Assembly: GCF_004335015.1 (NCBI RefSeq)
Contig: NZ_RQRU01000001.1
Coordinates: 1,116,001 to 1,180,000, forward strand
Length of the DNA stretch: 64,000 nucleotides
Origin: Psychrobacter pygoscelis
Lineage (GTDB): Bacteria > Pseudomonadota > Gammaproteobacteria > Pseudomonadales > Moraxellaceae
Direction: 5' to 3'
Positions 49,040 to 58,579 of this stretch are shown one piece after another. The position numbers were made by a program, and so were the translations under genes. A model generated the notes under the pieces. That model searched no databases and was not told the DNA's origin. It saw only the letters and a list, made by a program, of their open reading frames with translations. The stretch's first letter is position 1. Every line of letters starts with the position of its first letter.

Positions 49040-49106
49040 CTTAATCCCTTAATGGTTAATCTTCGGTTTTTATGTAACATATGACTATAGAGCTCAAACA
49101 TAGCCA

Positions 49107-49134
49107 CAAAAAAAGCGTCTATCACTAGACGCTT
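49107..49134 (-). terminator. Intrinsic terminator after SPOR protein gene
   Basis: Minus-strand stem AAGCGTCTA / TAGACGCTT with GTGA loop, followed by TTTTTG. Confidence 0.85.
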
Positions 49135-49181
49135 ATCATATATTTTAATATTTAAATTTGCCAACTTTTGGCAGCTATTAT

Positions 49182-49997
49182 TTAGCGGCGCTGCTCAACG
49201 ATGAGCGAGTCGATACCATTATTCTGTAAACGCTGCTGGGCACTAATGACCGCTTGACGATTGCTCATGGGACGCGAGATAACCTGATAGAGCGGCTGAC
49301 CATTGCCCGTCATTTTTTTCACCACATTAGCATCCACGCCTGCCATTAGCACTTGCGCGCGGCGGCGGTCGGCCTCATCGGCACTACCAAAGCTATTAAT
49401 CTGTAAGATATAAGTCCTGGTACCCGCACTGTCTGGAGTAGCTGCAGAGATTGAAGCGGTCGCTGAGCTATTATTGGTCGTGGCAGCTGGCACATTATCA
49501 TCACCATCATAAGTGGTGTCTTCTTCTACCACAACGATCTGATTATCATCCGCGCCACTTTGTACGCCGTCAGCTTGTGGACTGAGCGTCGTCTGCTCTT
49601 GAATGCTTAAATTGCTATTACTATCCGCTCGCGGCTCTACTCTTGGCTGCGTAACAACTGCATCTGGCTCAAAAGTATTGGGCACTGTCTCGATACCCTC
49701 ATCATCAATAGCCACAGACTCATCAGGGATGGTTGCCATCTCTTGATTGGGCAACACATCATAAAACTCATAGTCGCCATTATCAGTATCTGTCTCAACT
49801 TTGGGCTGAACCTGACGCTCAGCGGTTGTTGTCTCTGAGCCACCCACTGGACTAAAGAAGTCAAAAGAGTTGAACAAATATAAAGCCACCAAGATCATCA
49901 GTGTCAAAATAGCACCGACCAGCATCCATAAAAAGCCTGAAAGACTGCTACTCTTGCGGCGCTTTTCAACTGCACCTTTTGGTTTTTTGGCTAACAT
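49182..49997 (-). CDS. SPOR-domain cell division protein (FtsN-like)
   Basis: A 271-residue bitopic protein: basic cytoplasmic N-terminus (KKPKGAVEKRRKSSS), one transmembrane helix (about residues 26-46, FLWMLVGAILTLMILVALYL), a long acidic Asp/Thr/Gln-rich periplasmic linker, and a C-terminal SPOR domain (about 193-270, TYILQINSFGSADEADRRRA...YQVISRPMSNRQAV). SPOR domains bind denuded peptidoglycan at the septum. Placement directly downstream of argS, and the architecture, suggest the FtsN role; the essential FtsN motif cannot be verified. Confidence 0.85.
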   Translation of the reverse strand: MLAKKPKGAVEKRRKSSSLSGFLWMLVGAILTLMILVALYLFNSFDFFSPVGGSETTTAERQVQPKVETDTDNGDYEFYDVLPNQEMATIPDESVAIDDEGIETVPNTFEPDAVVTQPRVEPRADSNSNLSIQEQTTLSPQADGVQSGADDNQIVVVEEDTTYDGDDNVPAATTNNSSATASISAATPDSAGTRTYILQINSFGSADEADRRRAQVLMAGVDANVVKKMTGNGQPLYQVISRPMSNRQAVISAQQRLQNNGIDSLIVEQRR

Positions 49998-50337
49998 GAC
50001 TGTCCCTCTCGGTGCTTATCTTCAAGCCAGCTAATCCCTTTGATTTAATTTTAGATAGGATGACAGCTTTCAGTGTTTAGATAAGCAGTTAGTTGATTAA
50101 CTATATTTTAAACTATGATTATAGAGCGCCTCACTAGTCTGAGCACTGATTAGGCGCGCTTTTCATCAAGATTTCATGAGGTTTGAATTAAACCGTCATC
50201 TAAAACCTGCCTCCTATATAGGGACAGATGTTGTCGATGACGAGTGAAATAAGTAATGTACCCAATCAGCATCATGTCCATAGTGCCTGACGTACCAATA
50301 TAGCTCATGATGCTGATTATATTAACCCCACTAGCAG
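49998..50337. other. Intergenic region downstream of argS
   Basis: A 340-bp spacer that carries a perfect 13-bp inverted repeat, AATCAGCATCATG (50264-50276) and CATGATGCTGATT (50306-50318), just after argS. It lacks a T-run. No gene seen. Confidence 0.55.
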
Positions 50338-52167
50338 TTACATGCTAGACGGTGCTGAGAGTCCCAATAAGCTAAGGCCATTGGCGATAACTTGACGCAC
50401 TGCTTTTGACAGGCGCAAGCGCGCTTGCATTAAGGCCAGCTCTTCATCACTAGGAGTCTCACCCGAGGTTAGACTCACGGGCATGATACGACTGGTATCA
50501 TACCAACCATGGAACAAGGCAGCTAAATCTTTTAGATAATTGGTCAATACATGGGGGTCATAGCCCGTCGCTGCCCGTTTCAGCGTCGCAGGATAGGCAG
50601 CAAGGAGCTTTAATAGCTCGCCTTCAGCCTCATTGACCAGTAGCTCTTGATGCTCAAGACCTACGCTATCATCGACACTATAGCCAAATTGCTCAAGCTT
50701 TTCTAAGACACGGCACACTCTAGCATGAGCGTACTGAATATAGTGTACTAGATTGTCTTTACTCTGCGACTTGGCCAGCTCAAGGTCAAAATCAATGTGA
50801 ACCTCAGGCTTTCTTGCCACATAGTAGAATCGTGCTGCGTCGTTGCCGACTTCTTCACGAAGCTCACGCAAGGTCACGAATTGACCCGAGCGTGAAGACA
50901 TCTGTACCTTTTGCTCACCACGCCAAAGCGCCACGAACTGAACCAAGATAACGTCTAGTTTATTAGCGTCAATGCCCAGCGCTGTAAGCGCTGCTCTCAC
51001 GCGAGCGACGTAGCCATGATGGTCAGCACCCCAGACATTAATGACCTTATCAAAGCCGCGGTCAAACTTATTTTTGTGATAAGCGATATCTGAAGCAAAG
51101 TAAGTGCTTTGACCGTTAGCACGGCGCACTACTCGGTCTTTTTCATCACCAAAATCAGTAGATCTAAACCAAATATTGCCATCTTTTTCGTATAGATAGC
51201 CTTTGTCATCTAGTATCTGCAGAACAGGCTCTATCTCAGGCTCAATTGACTTCTCGCTAAACCACTGCTCAAAACGCACGCCAAAATCATTTAGGTCATC
51301 TTTGATGTCTTCTAAGATACTGCTCAATGCCGCATTTAAAAATATCTCATAGGCTTCGCCAAGCGTCACTTTGGCATTATTGATTAGGCCATCAATATGC
51401 GCTTCTTTATCGCCAGAGACCAACGTTTTTTTGCCTTCAGCATCCGTCTCATAGACTGCATCTGCTGGCACATCTTTGGCTATTTGCGCAAATGGGTGTA
51501 CATAGGTATCTGCATGCTGCGTCTTGATGGTATTAGCAATATCACGGACGTAATCACCCTTGTAGCCATTGACCGGAAAGATAATGACCTCATCATTGGC
51601 TTCTAAGTAGCGTAGGTACGTACTGGTCGCCAAGATATCCATTTGCCGACCTGCGTCATTGACGTAATATTCGCGGGTCACGTCGTAACCGACGGCTTCA
51701 AGCAAGTTTGCCACACTCATACCAAAGGCAGCACCGCGGCCATGACCAACATGCAGGCTCGAAGTTGGGTTGGCCGAGACAAACTCGACTTGCACCTTTT
51801 GCTCTGCAAACTCATCGCTAAGACCAAAGCGCTCTTTTGCAGCGAAGATATCATCTAATACCGCAAACTTAGCATCGCTGTTTAAAAACACATTGATAAA
51901 GCCTGGTCCAGCGACTTCTACTTGGCGGATATCAGCATTGTCTGGCAGGGCCGCGACGATCTTCTCTGCCAAGGCGCGTGGATTCATTTTCGCCGCTTTT
52001 GCCGCGATTAAGGCAATATTGCTGGCAAAGTCGCCATGCGAGGCATCTTTGGTGCGCGTAATTTGACTGCTGTTTTGCCAGTCAGCCGGTAAGGTGCCCT
52101 CTGCTTGCAGTGCTTGAGCGGCATCATTAAATAGCTTGAATAGGGTATCAATCTGAGCTTGGGACAT
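50338..52167 (-). CDS. argS: Arginine--tRNA ligase
   Basis: Class Ia aminoacyl-tRNA synthetase, about 609 residues from ATG 52167. It shows the N-terminal Add-1 domain, ATP motif HVGHGRGAAFG (HIGH-like), the VEFVSANPTSSLHVGH block, NVWGADHHGY, KVQMSSRSG in place of KMSKS (usual for many ArgRS), and a DALR anticodon-binding C-terminus. The longer frame to 52260 adds 31 hydrophobic residues that do not fit the family. Confidence 0.96.
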   Translation of the reverse strand: MSQAQIDTLFKLFNDAAQALQAEGTLPADWQNSSQITRTKDASHGDFASNIALIAAKAAKMNPRALAEKIVAALPDNADIRQVEVAGPGFINVFLNSDAKFAVLDDIFAAKERFGLSDEFAEQKVQVEFVSANPTSSLHVGHGRGAAFGMSVANLLEAVGYDVTREYYVNDAGRQMDILATSTYLRYLEANDEVIIFPVNGYKGDYVRDIANTIKTQHADTYVHPFAQIAKDVPADAVYETDAEGKKTLVSGDKEAHIDGLINNAKVTLGEAYEIFLNAALSSILEDIKDDLNDFGVRFEQWFSEKSIEPEIEPVLQILDDKGYLYEKDGNIWFRSTDFGDEKDRVVRRANGQSTYFASDIAYHKNKFDRGFDKVINVWGADHHGYVARVRAALTALGIDANKLDVILVQFVALWRGEQKVQMSSRSGQFVTLRELREEVGNDAARFYYVARKPEVHIDFDLELAKSQSKDNLVHYIQYAHARVCRVLEKLEQFGYSVDDSVGLEHQELLVNEAEGELLKLLAAYPATLKRAATGYDPHVLTNYLKDLAALFHGWYDTSRIMPVSLTSGETPSDEELALMQARLRLSKAVRQVIANGLSLLGLSAPSSM

Positions 52168-52447
52168 AATAGTAACAACTCTAAAAGTCGGATAATCTAA
52201 AAAATTAGCAATGACAAAATAACTTGTCAATATAGCAATGTTTGCCCTAATTTGCATCATTTATGGCGAATTAACTGGCTATCGACTGCCCGAGATGAGC
52301 AAAAAATTTGCCCTAAAGCCTTCAGTAAAACCTAGCATGGCTACTGTAGCGTTCCTGTTTTTGTGGTGTCCGCTTAACCACAGACACGTTATAATACCTT
52401 CATATAGTGCCTAACGTTTTAGGCCTAATTAATATTAGGAAAATTAT

Positions 52448-52666
52448 ATGTTTGCCATTGCTGCCGAGACAGTCACTAGCTGGGGGCTGTACGTATTACT
52501 GCCCGTCTTTATCGCATTCTTATTCTTTATTATTTGGGATTTGTCTAGAAAGTCCAACGCAGGCCGTGCGGGTACTTTTTGGATGTTTTTGGCCTTAGGT
52601 GCTGGTTTTGTTGGCTTTATTATTAAAGTTCTTATAGAAATGGCATTCGAAAGATGGTTTATTTAA
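52448..52666 (+). CDS. DUF2788 small membrane protein
   Basis: A 72-residue protein with two transmembrane helices (WGLYVLLPVFIAFLFFIIWDL and FWMFLALGAGFVGFIIKVLI) separated by a short RKSNAGRAG loop. This pattern matches DUF2788, a family of unknown function in gammaproteobacteria. It starts about 280 bp from the divergent argS gene. Confidence 0.85.
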   Translation: MFAIAAETVTSWGLYVLLPVFIAFLFFIIWDLSRKSNAGRAGTFWMFLALGAGFVGFIIKVLIEMAFERWFI

Positions 52667-52874
52667 GGCGCTAGCATTGCCTTGATATCATTGATTTAAT
52701 AACGATTTAATGACATTGTCTTGACAACGGTAGTGAAAATAGCAACGCAGTATTGTTGGTCAATAGTCAGCAGCTGTGCTTATAATGCTAGGCAGTGGTG
52801 ACTTAGTAGCTACTCTGTTTTTATATAGATATTCACCACCATCTGCCGCTATTTTTTAGTAACTTAAATAAAAG

Positions 52875-54068
52875 CTACTTTGAGTTATTTTTAGCAGCGT
52901 CTTTTTTTACGACCTTACTGACATAGCTAGGTAAATCCCAGGCACCACCAGCAAAGCCTCGGCACAGACCTGTAGTTGACTCTTCCGACTTCACAAAGCG
53001 GCTACCATCCCAAATCCAAGCCGCAGTATTCCAGCAGTCGCCCAGTCCTCGGTCTTTGTGAGAGGCCCAAATCTCTCCCTTCTCATAATCACTGCCACTT
53101 GTGGTGACCAGCAGGGGGCTACTGGGTCTGTCGTTACTGAGCAGCCAGTAACCAAAGCCTTCATTATAAGCGCCTGTCCAGCAAGGATGAATGGCTAGGG
53201 TATGCTGGTCATCAACGGGCAAAAACAACCATTTAGGGTCTTTATTATAATAGGCATTATCAGTGTCAAAGACATCACACTGATTATCCTCACTGTCTAA
53301 AGTCGGCTTGACCCAGCTTGTCATATTATCTTGCCAATAGGCCTTTTGGCTTTTGCTTATACGTCTGAGGTGCTTTGGGTCGTTAGCGACGGCTCGCTCT
53401 GCGCCAGTCGCATCTTCTTCATAATTAGGATAGACATACTGCGAGATGGGATACGCATAAGCAGCATGGATCACCGGAGCAGGCAGCGCTTTTTTAGGAA
53501 TTTGCCGGTTGCGACTGTCTTTACTCACTAGCGCTAGCGAGGTTCCGACCCGGCCCTGAACCTCATCAAGCTTAAGAAGAACAGCAGCCAAGCCATTATC
53601 ACTGATCCGGTATCTTTTATCACCCGCTCTTATCTCTATGTTGGTCGCCTTGCGCGCACGGCGGATCACTTGCTTGATTTGCTCTGCGTTTAACTCATAG
53701 CGGTGGTTATTAGTATCATAATTGATAAAGCCATAGTTTTTATTGTCTAGCCATAGCTCTGGCGGCTTTTGCCTATTAGCTGACTCTGTTTTATCGACTG
53801 TATCAGGTTCGTCAGATTCGTCTGTATAATTAATATAGGCTGTGGTTACAGGCCTTTGCGCAGCGACAATGAATAGTAGTGAAGCTGGCGGCGACGTCTC
53901 TTCTGCATAGCCCGCGGCGCGGCAAGTCAAAGTATTGTCACAGACCAGCTGCCAATCATTCTGCACGAAGCCCCAACCTGAAAAGGGCTCGCCATAAGCG
54001 GCCAACGCTGGCAGGGACAGCAAGCTACTTAAGGCTATAGTTAATCGCTTGAATACTTTCACCGTCAC
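52875..54068 (-). CDS. DUF1176 family exported protein
   Basis: A 397-residue exported protein. Its signal peptide ends near LPALA|AYGEP. The FQVQNDW-like motif appears as GFVQNDWQLVCDNTLTCRAAGY, characteristic of DUF1176, with paired cysteines (CDNTLTC). Later segments such as HPCWTGAYNEGFGYWLL, DRGLGDCWNTAAWIWDG and TTGLCRGFAGGAWDLP are also typical. Function unknown. Confidence 0.88.
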   Translation of the reverse strand: MTVKVFKRLTIALSSLLSLPALAAYGEPFSGWGFVQNDWQLVCDNTLTCRAAGYAEETSPPASLLFIVAAQRPVTTAYINYTDESDEPDTVDKTESANRQKPPELWLDNKNYGFINYDTNNHRYELNAEQIKQVIRRARKATNIEIRAGDKRYRISDNGLAAVLLKLDEVQGRVGTSLALVSKDSRNRQIPKKALPAPVIHAAYAYPISQYVYPNYEEDATGAERAVANDPKHLRRISKSQKAYWQDNMTSWVKPTLDSEDNQCDVFDTDNAYYNKDPKWLFLPVDDQHTLAIHPCWTGAYNEGFGYWLLSNDRPSSPLLVTTSGSDYEKGEIWASHKDRGLGDCWNTAAWIWDGSRFVKSEESTTGLCRGFAGGAWDLPSYVSKVVKKDAAKNNSK

Positions 54069-54243
54069 CGCTCCTTGCCGAGATTATATGGTCATAGTTA
54101 TTAAGATCAACCGGCGCCTAGTTTAATAGTAGCTCTTTGTTAGTACTATTATTAAATTAGTCGTGATTATTATTTCCAATTGTTAATTTCCGCGCCAACC
54201 GTCCTTGCACTCATCTTTTGGGGTTACCTTTATGAAGCCGCCC

Positions 54244-55293
54244 TCACTTAGTGGCGATAAGGGTCGCGCGCATTGGGGCCGGATAACCCTCAATCGTCTT
54301 GCTAGAATCACTAGGGTCTAAGAAGTCACTGAGGGACTGATAAGTCATCCACTCAGTCGCGCGCTGCTCCTCAACACTAGTGATATCGATATCGACACAG
54401 CGCACTTCAGTGAAGCCCACCTTGTTAAGCCAGCCCGTTAAGGCTGCCACTGAGGGCAGGAAGTAGACATTATTCATCTTCGCATAGCGGTTATGTGGCA
54501 CGAGGACAGTCGTGTCATCGCCTTCAACCACTAGTGTCTCAAGTACCAGCTGACCGCCCTTGACTAGCTGACCCTTGAGCTGTTGTAAATGCTCAAACGG
54601 GGATGGACGGTGATAGAGAACCCCCATACAGAACACCACATCAAAAAGCTGACTTTGCCTAGGCAGTGCTTCTAAGCCCACAGGGATATAGTGCGTTCTA
54701 TTGTTGTCCGCAGCACCAACGAAATGGCGAATCGCCATAAACTGATGATAAAACAAGCATGACGGATCGATGATGATGACCTGTTTGGCACCTGCGCCCG
54801 CCATACGCCAACCATGGTAGCCAGAGCCACCACCGACATCTAACACATAGCGCCCCTCAAGCGTGCCATGATCTGCAACAAGGTGCGGGGCAATTCGCTG
54901 CCACTTCCAGTCGCTATGCCATTCGGTATCAATAAATACTGTATGACGGTCACCCTCAACACCTGAACCAATCTGAAATGGACCTTTTCGCCATGGCATT
55001 AATTGCTTCATCAAAGCCGTAATCTGCTTGTATTCGGCCTCTGATAAATCAGCCTGAATGGTAATCGTGTCGGTATCTAAGTCCACACTATGCACATCTA
55101 TTTGCGGCAGCTTTTCTACTGCTGCCAGATATGCTGGTGCGTGGGCATAGCGCTGCTTGTCTTTAATTGCCGCTAGCCATTCTGGCAGTGCGGCCAGCCA
55201 CTCATTAACGATAGGGTGATAATGCACGCGCTCAAGTAGGTCAAGATAGAGGGCGCGTTCGGCGTTATAGATGGTTTTATTGGTCATAGTCAT
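54244..55293 (-). CDS. cmoB: tRNA 5-(carboxymethoxy)uridine-34 synthase CmoB
   Basis: Transfers a carboxymethyl group from Cx-SAM to 5-hydroxyuridine at tRNA position 34. It has the CmoB hallmarks RKGPFQIGSGVEGDRHTVFIDTEW (start of catalytic part) and WKWQRIAPHL, the SAM-fold motif LDVGGGSGYHGWRMAGAGA, and MGVLYHRPSPFEHL. The 349 residues are slightly more than E. coli CmoB (323). Its partner cmoA lies 1.3 kb away on the same strand, with an opposite-strand lipoprotein gene between them. Confidence 0.94.
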   Translation of the reverse strand: MTMTNKTIYNAERALYLDLLERVHYHPIVNEWLAALPEWLAAIKDKQRYAHAPAYLAAVEKLPQIDVHSVDLDTDTITIQADLSEAEYKQITALMKQLMPWRKGPFQIGSGVEGDRHTVFIDTEWHSDWKWQRIAPHLVADHGTLEGRYVLDVGGGSGYHGWRMAGAGAKQVIIIDPSCLFYHQFMAIRHFVGAADNNRTHYIPVGLEALPRQSQLFDVVFCMGVLYHRPSPFEHLQQLKGQLVKGGQLVLETLVVEGDDTTVLVPHNRYAKMNNVYFLPSVAALTGWLNKVGFTEVRCVDIDITSVEEQRATEWMTYQSLSDFLDPSDSSKTIEGYPAPMRATLIATK

Positions 55294-55805
55294 AGATTAG
55301 TTAGAGCAGATGTTGGCTAACGTTGAATAAAATTAGCTGGTAGCTAATCCTATGTTAAATAGGTGTAATGTCAATCAGGGTTTACGTCAAGCTGTATCGA
55401 TAATGAAATATTCTAAGGGTTAGGCAGTGCGATTGCGGGGGGCTTTTTGCTGACCGTGTATAGCTTCGCCGCAGCTGACTAGGTAGCTGATCCGTGCGCT
55501 GCACGAGAAGACTATATAGGCATGCAATCTGTTACTGACTTTGTTTATAAGACAATAAATTAACTGAACATAAATAAACTTATTGTAATAACAATAACTT
55601 TCAGTGTTTAATAAGACATTGATTTTATTAGATTGAATTTAAATATTATCTTGAGGAAATATTAACACACAATCCATTCTTGCATTGCAAATCGCTAAAA
55701 AGCGTGGCTTTTGAGAGTGTTGTTCCCTAAAGTGTTCTCATTAACTTAGAAATCGCCCTACTGACTAAAATACTAACCCATCAATACTTTAAAAGGTAAC
55801 CTGCT
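55294..55805. other. Divergent intergenic region
   Basis: A 512-bp region between cmoB and the lipoprotein gene; the AT-rich stretch 55540-55680 probably contains promoters. No gene or RNA element seen. Confidence 0.45.
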
Positions 55806-56312
55806 ATGTCTAATAAAAATACTTATATGACCCTTGCCTTGGCCTTATCCGCTATGTTAACAGTTAGCGGCTGCGCTACCAGCGCCAAGAACAGTCTGAA
55901 TAAGTTGGTCACTAGCACACCGTCAAATGATATTGTCTTACCGGTAAATTATCTAGACGCTTATGCCAATACCAAAGCCTATTACAATAAATGCGTTGCT
56001 CAAGCTGGCGTCTCTTATCCCAACACGGTAACCACTAATGGAGTGACGGTCACCACTATGGCCCAAACCCCAGACACCACTATCAGCTCTAATCTTGATA
56101 GAGACCATCAAACTGCCTCTATTGATGTATTTATGGGCAGAAAAGCACAGCAGCATATTACCTTCGAGCCTAAAGACGCTAATACTACAGTGGTACGCTA
56201 TTATGGCAGTAAAGCAGGGCTACGCTCCAAAGAGCATAATGACAAAAAGCTTGCTGAGCGGCTAACTACTCTTAAGACTGTCAGCCAAAATCAACTGACT
56301 GAGTGTCTATAA
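55806..56312 (+). CDS. Lipoprotein of unknown function
   Basis: A 168-residue lipoprotein with signal peptide MSNKNTYMTLALALSAMLTV and lipobox VSGC (C23). The mature part has two cysteines (YNKCVAQ and the terminal TECL), possibly paired. It is not recognised. It interrupts the usual cmoA-cmoB neighbourhood on the opposite strand. Confidence 0.75.
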   Translation: MSNKNTYMTLALALSAMLTVSGCATSAKNSLNKLVTSTPSNDIVLPVNYLDAYANTKAYYNKCVAQAGVSYPNTVTTNGVTVTTMAQTPDTTISSNLDRDHQTASIDVFMGRKAQQHITFEPKDANTTVVRYYGSKAGLRSKEHNDKKLAERLTTLKTVSQNQLTECL

Positions 56313-56568
56313 GCTCTTAACGCCTATAAAGTCAGATATATAATCAATGCTGTTGCTAACTAGGGCTTGTGAGTCACTACAATATTAGCCTATAGACTCT
56401 CACTGATAATGATGTCTTAACGAAGTTAAAAACTAAAGCTTGTGTTTTGGCATCATCTCATAGCACTGCTAGCTTGTTCCCTTCACTGCTTATCAATCGG
56501 TCTCCCTCAAAAGCGACTTTGTAAAAGCCGCAGTTGAGCCAAGCTGAAAGGCCAGTCATCAAAACACA

Positions 56569-57372
56569 TTACTTAAACGCAATCATCGACGCAAAGTTCA
56601 AAAATTGAAACCAAGTCAGAGTTCGGCTAAAGCCCACCTGCGCTAGTCGCTCATGATGCTGAGCTAGGGTATCAGTGATTAATACATTTTCTAAAGCATT
56701 ACGCTTACCACTAATCTCAAGCTCACTATAGCCATTAGCGCGTTTAAAGTCATAATAGCGCTCAACCAGCCACGCATCGTCTTGCTCATCACCCGAATGG
56801 GTCTTTTCAGTCAATACCAATATACCACCGTCATTTAGCGCGTCATAGATATTCGCTAACACTCGATAGCGGTCCTCTGGCGGCAAGAACTGTAACGTTA
56901 AATTCAACACGACCATATCACACGGTGCAAAGTCAATCTCGCGAATGTCCGCGGTAATGACCTCAATGTCATGCTCGGGGTAATTATCTGCCAATAGCGC
57001 TTTGGCTTTATCGGTCATCGCAGGTGAGATATCAACGGCTTTAATTTGCAAATCATTCGCATCAAAGCCACCCGACGCACTCACAAGCGCCATACTTGCG
57101 CCGCCAAGAGAGCAGCCCAAGTCATAAATTCGGCTGACCCTATGCCCCTCAGCATTGGTCTGTCCAAACTGACAATGACGCTGGGCGAATATTGGTAGCA
57201 TCGCCAGTACCTGACCATAGCCTGGCACGCTACGGCGGATCATATCAGGGAAGCAAGCCACCACCTGCTCATCAAATGAGAAGCGTGCGGCGCGGTCTAG
57301 AGGCGTGGTAAATACCGTATCAAACAAGGTCTCATGGGAGCTTTGGTCTTGATTAGATTTAGCGTCATTCAT
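56569..57372 (-). CDS. cmoA: Carboxy-S-adenosyl-L-methionine synthase CmoA
   Basis: Makes Cx-SAM from SAM and prephenate for CmoB. It has [20 protein letters not shown] (CmoA N-terminal signature, usually FxFDExV), the SAM-binding motif [26 protein letters not shown], and LTEKTHSGD with the Arg-bearing [17 protein letters not shown]. The 267 residues exceed E. coli CmoA (247) by an N-terminal extension. Confidence 0.95.
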   Translation of the reverse strand: MNDAKSNQDQSSHETLFDTVFTTPLDRAARFSFDEQVVACFPDMIRRSVPGYGQVLAMLPIFAQRHCQFGQTNAEGHRVSRIYDLGCSLGGASMALVSASGGFDANDLQIKAVDISPAMTDKAKALLADNYPEHDIEVITADIREIDFAPCDMVVLNLTLQFLPPEDRYRVLANIYDALNDGGILVLTEKTHSGDEQDDAWLVERYYDFKRANGYSELEISGKRNALENVLITDTLAQHHERLAQVGFSRTLTWFQFLNFASMIAFK

Positions 57373-57704
57373 TCGGGCAATCCTGCAATATCAGTGGTGA
57401 ATATTATAGCAAATACGCCCTTTTACAAATTGCTTTTAAGCGCATCCAAAATAATGCAGCTTATAGTGAGACTGCGCTATCAGCCTTTAATCCATAACTC
57501 ACCAAAACTCTTTGGCGGTTCACTATATACACTATTTAATACTATGTAAGACAACGTTAAACTTAAGTCAATTATTATTGCACCAATTATCCAGTTATAA
57601 TAAATAAAAATAATAACTTAGCCTTGGTCGCTACCTAGAGGTCGGTAAGGGCTTTTTTAACTTTTAGCTTTTCTTAAATAACCAATAAAGGAATAAAAGA
57701 GATT
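57373..57704. other. Divergent intergenic region
   Basis: A 332-bp promoter-containing spacer between cmoA and the vWA-PP2C-kinase unit; nothing else seen. Confidence 0.45.
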
Positions 57705-58391
57705 ATGGAAATAGAATTTGCCAACATAGAGACGCCAAGTAACTATCAAGAAAAGTGTCTTTGCGTGCTAGTTCTTGATATCTCAGGCTCTATGCGTGGA
57801 GGGCGTATCAAGGCGTTAAACGACGGGCTGCAAAGCTTTTATGAAGACATCCGTCAAAACTACTCACTTGCTGATGCTTTAGAGATTGCTATCGTCACCT
57901 TTGGTGATGCGGCGCAGCGCGTCCTAGAGCCAGCGCTAGTTGAGGACATGAAGATGCCCAAGCTTAAGGCACACGGCGGCATGACCAACTTAGTGGACGG
58001 TATCGAGACGGCTATTGAGATCGTCGACGAGCGTAAGCAATTTTATCGTCAGCATGGTATCAGTTATAAGCGGCCTTGGATTATTCCCATGACCGATGGT
58101 ATGCCGACCAATAGCGATAACGAGATCTCCCGAATCGCCGATACGGTGCACAGCGGTATGGCGGACAACAGCTTTCACTTCTTTGCCATCGGTGTCAAAG
58201 TGAATAGATCGGCTATGAGAACGCTCAACCGCATAAGCTCGCCCTTAGTGCCAGCCGCTCAGCTGGACGGTATTCGTTTCTCTGATTTCTTTCAATGGCT
58301 ATCTAATAGTATGGATAAAATTTCACACTCTCGTGAGGGCGATACCGTCGATCTTGAAGCGCCAAAATGGATGTCCGGACTCTCTGTGTGA
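57705..58391 (+). CDS. TerY-like von Willebrand factor A domain protein
   Basis: A 228-residue protein that is essentially one vWA domain. MIDAS motif DISGSMRGG (DxSxS, about residues 25-29), the threonine of GGMTNLVDG, and the third MIDAS aspartate in PMTDGMPT are all present, so metal binding is intact. The form without signal peptide, starting MEIEFANIETP, matches TerY-like cytoplasmic proteins of tellurite-resistance-associated systems. It heads a set with a PP2C phosphatase and a kinase (TerY-P triad). No other ter gene is in the window. A run of 16-bp repeats follows its stop codon. Confidence 0.9.
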   Translation: MEIEFANIETPSNYQEKCLCVLVLDISGSMRGGRIKALNDGLQSFYEDIRQNYSLADALEIAIVTFGDAAQRVLEPALVEDMKMPKLKAHGGMTNLVDGIETAIEIVDERKQFYRQHGISYKRPWIIPMTDGMPTNSDNEISRIADTVHSGMADNSFHFFAIGVKVNRSAMRTLNRISSPLVPAAQLDGIRFSDFFQWLSNSMDKISHSREGDTVDLEAPKWMSGLSV

Positions 58392-58467
58392 GGAAATGCT
58401 TATCTTAATTTACAATAAAGAATTTGCTAATACATAAGAGTAGACAGCATATCAAAGCACTAGCTTT

Positions 58468-58579
58468 TTGCTTTAAATGGTAATAACTTAAATAATAAGT
58501 AGCTTAAACAATAACTAGTTAAAGCGATCAGTAGTTTAAATAATCAGTGGTTTAAATAACAATCAATTAAAGTGATGGC
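58468..58579. repeat. Degenerate 16-bp tandem repeat between vWA and PP2C genes
   Basis: About seven consecutive 16-bp units share a TTAAA core, for example TAACTTAAATAATAAG, TAGCTTAAACAATAAC, TAGTTAAAGCGATCAG, TAGTTTAAATAATCAG and TGGTTTAAATAACAAT. The last unit overlaps the start codons of the phosphatase gene. Confidence 0.8.

Noticed and set aside
57334-57549. Plus-strand ORF overlapping the start of cmoA
   Set aside because: No ribosome-binding site or motif; overlaps the cmoA 5' end on the other strand.
58468-58579. Possible replication iterons
   Set aside because: The repeats are AT-rich and regularly spaced, but there is no replication initiator gene nearby and the array lies between operon genes.
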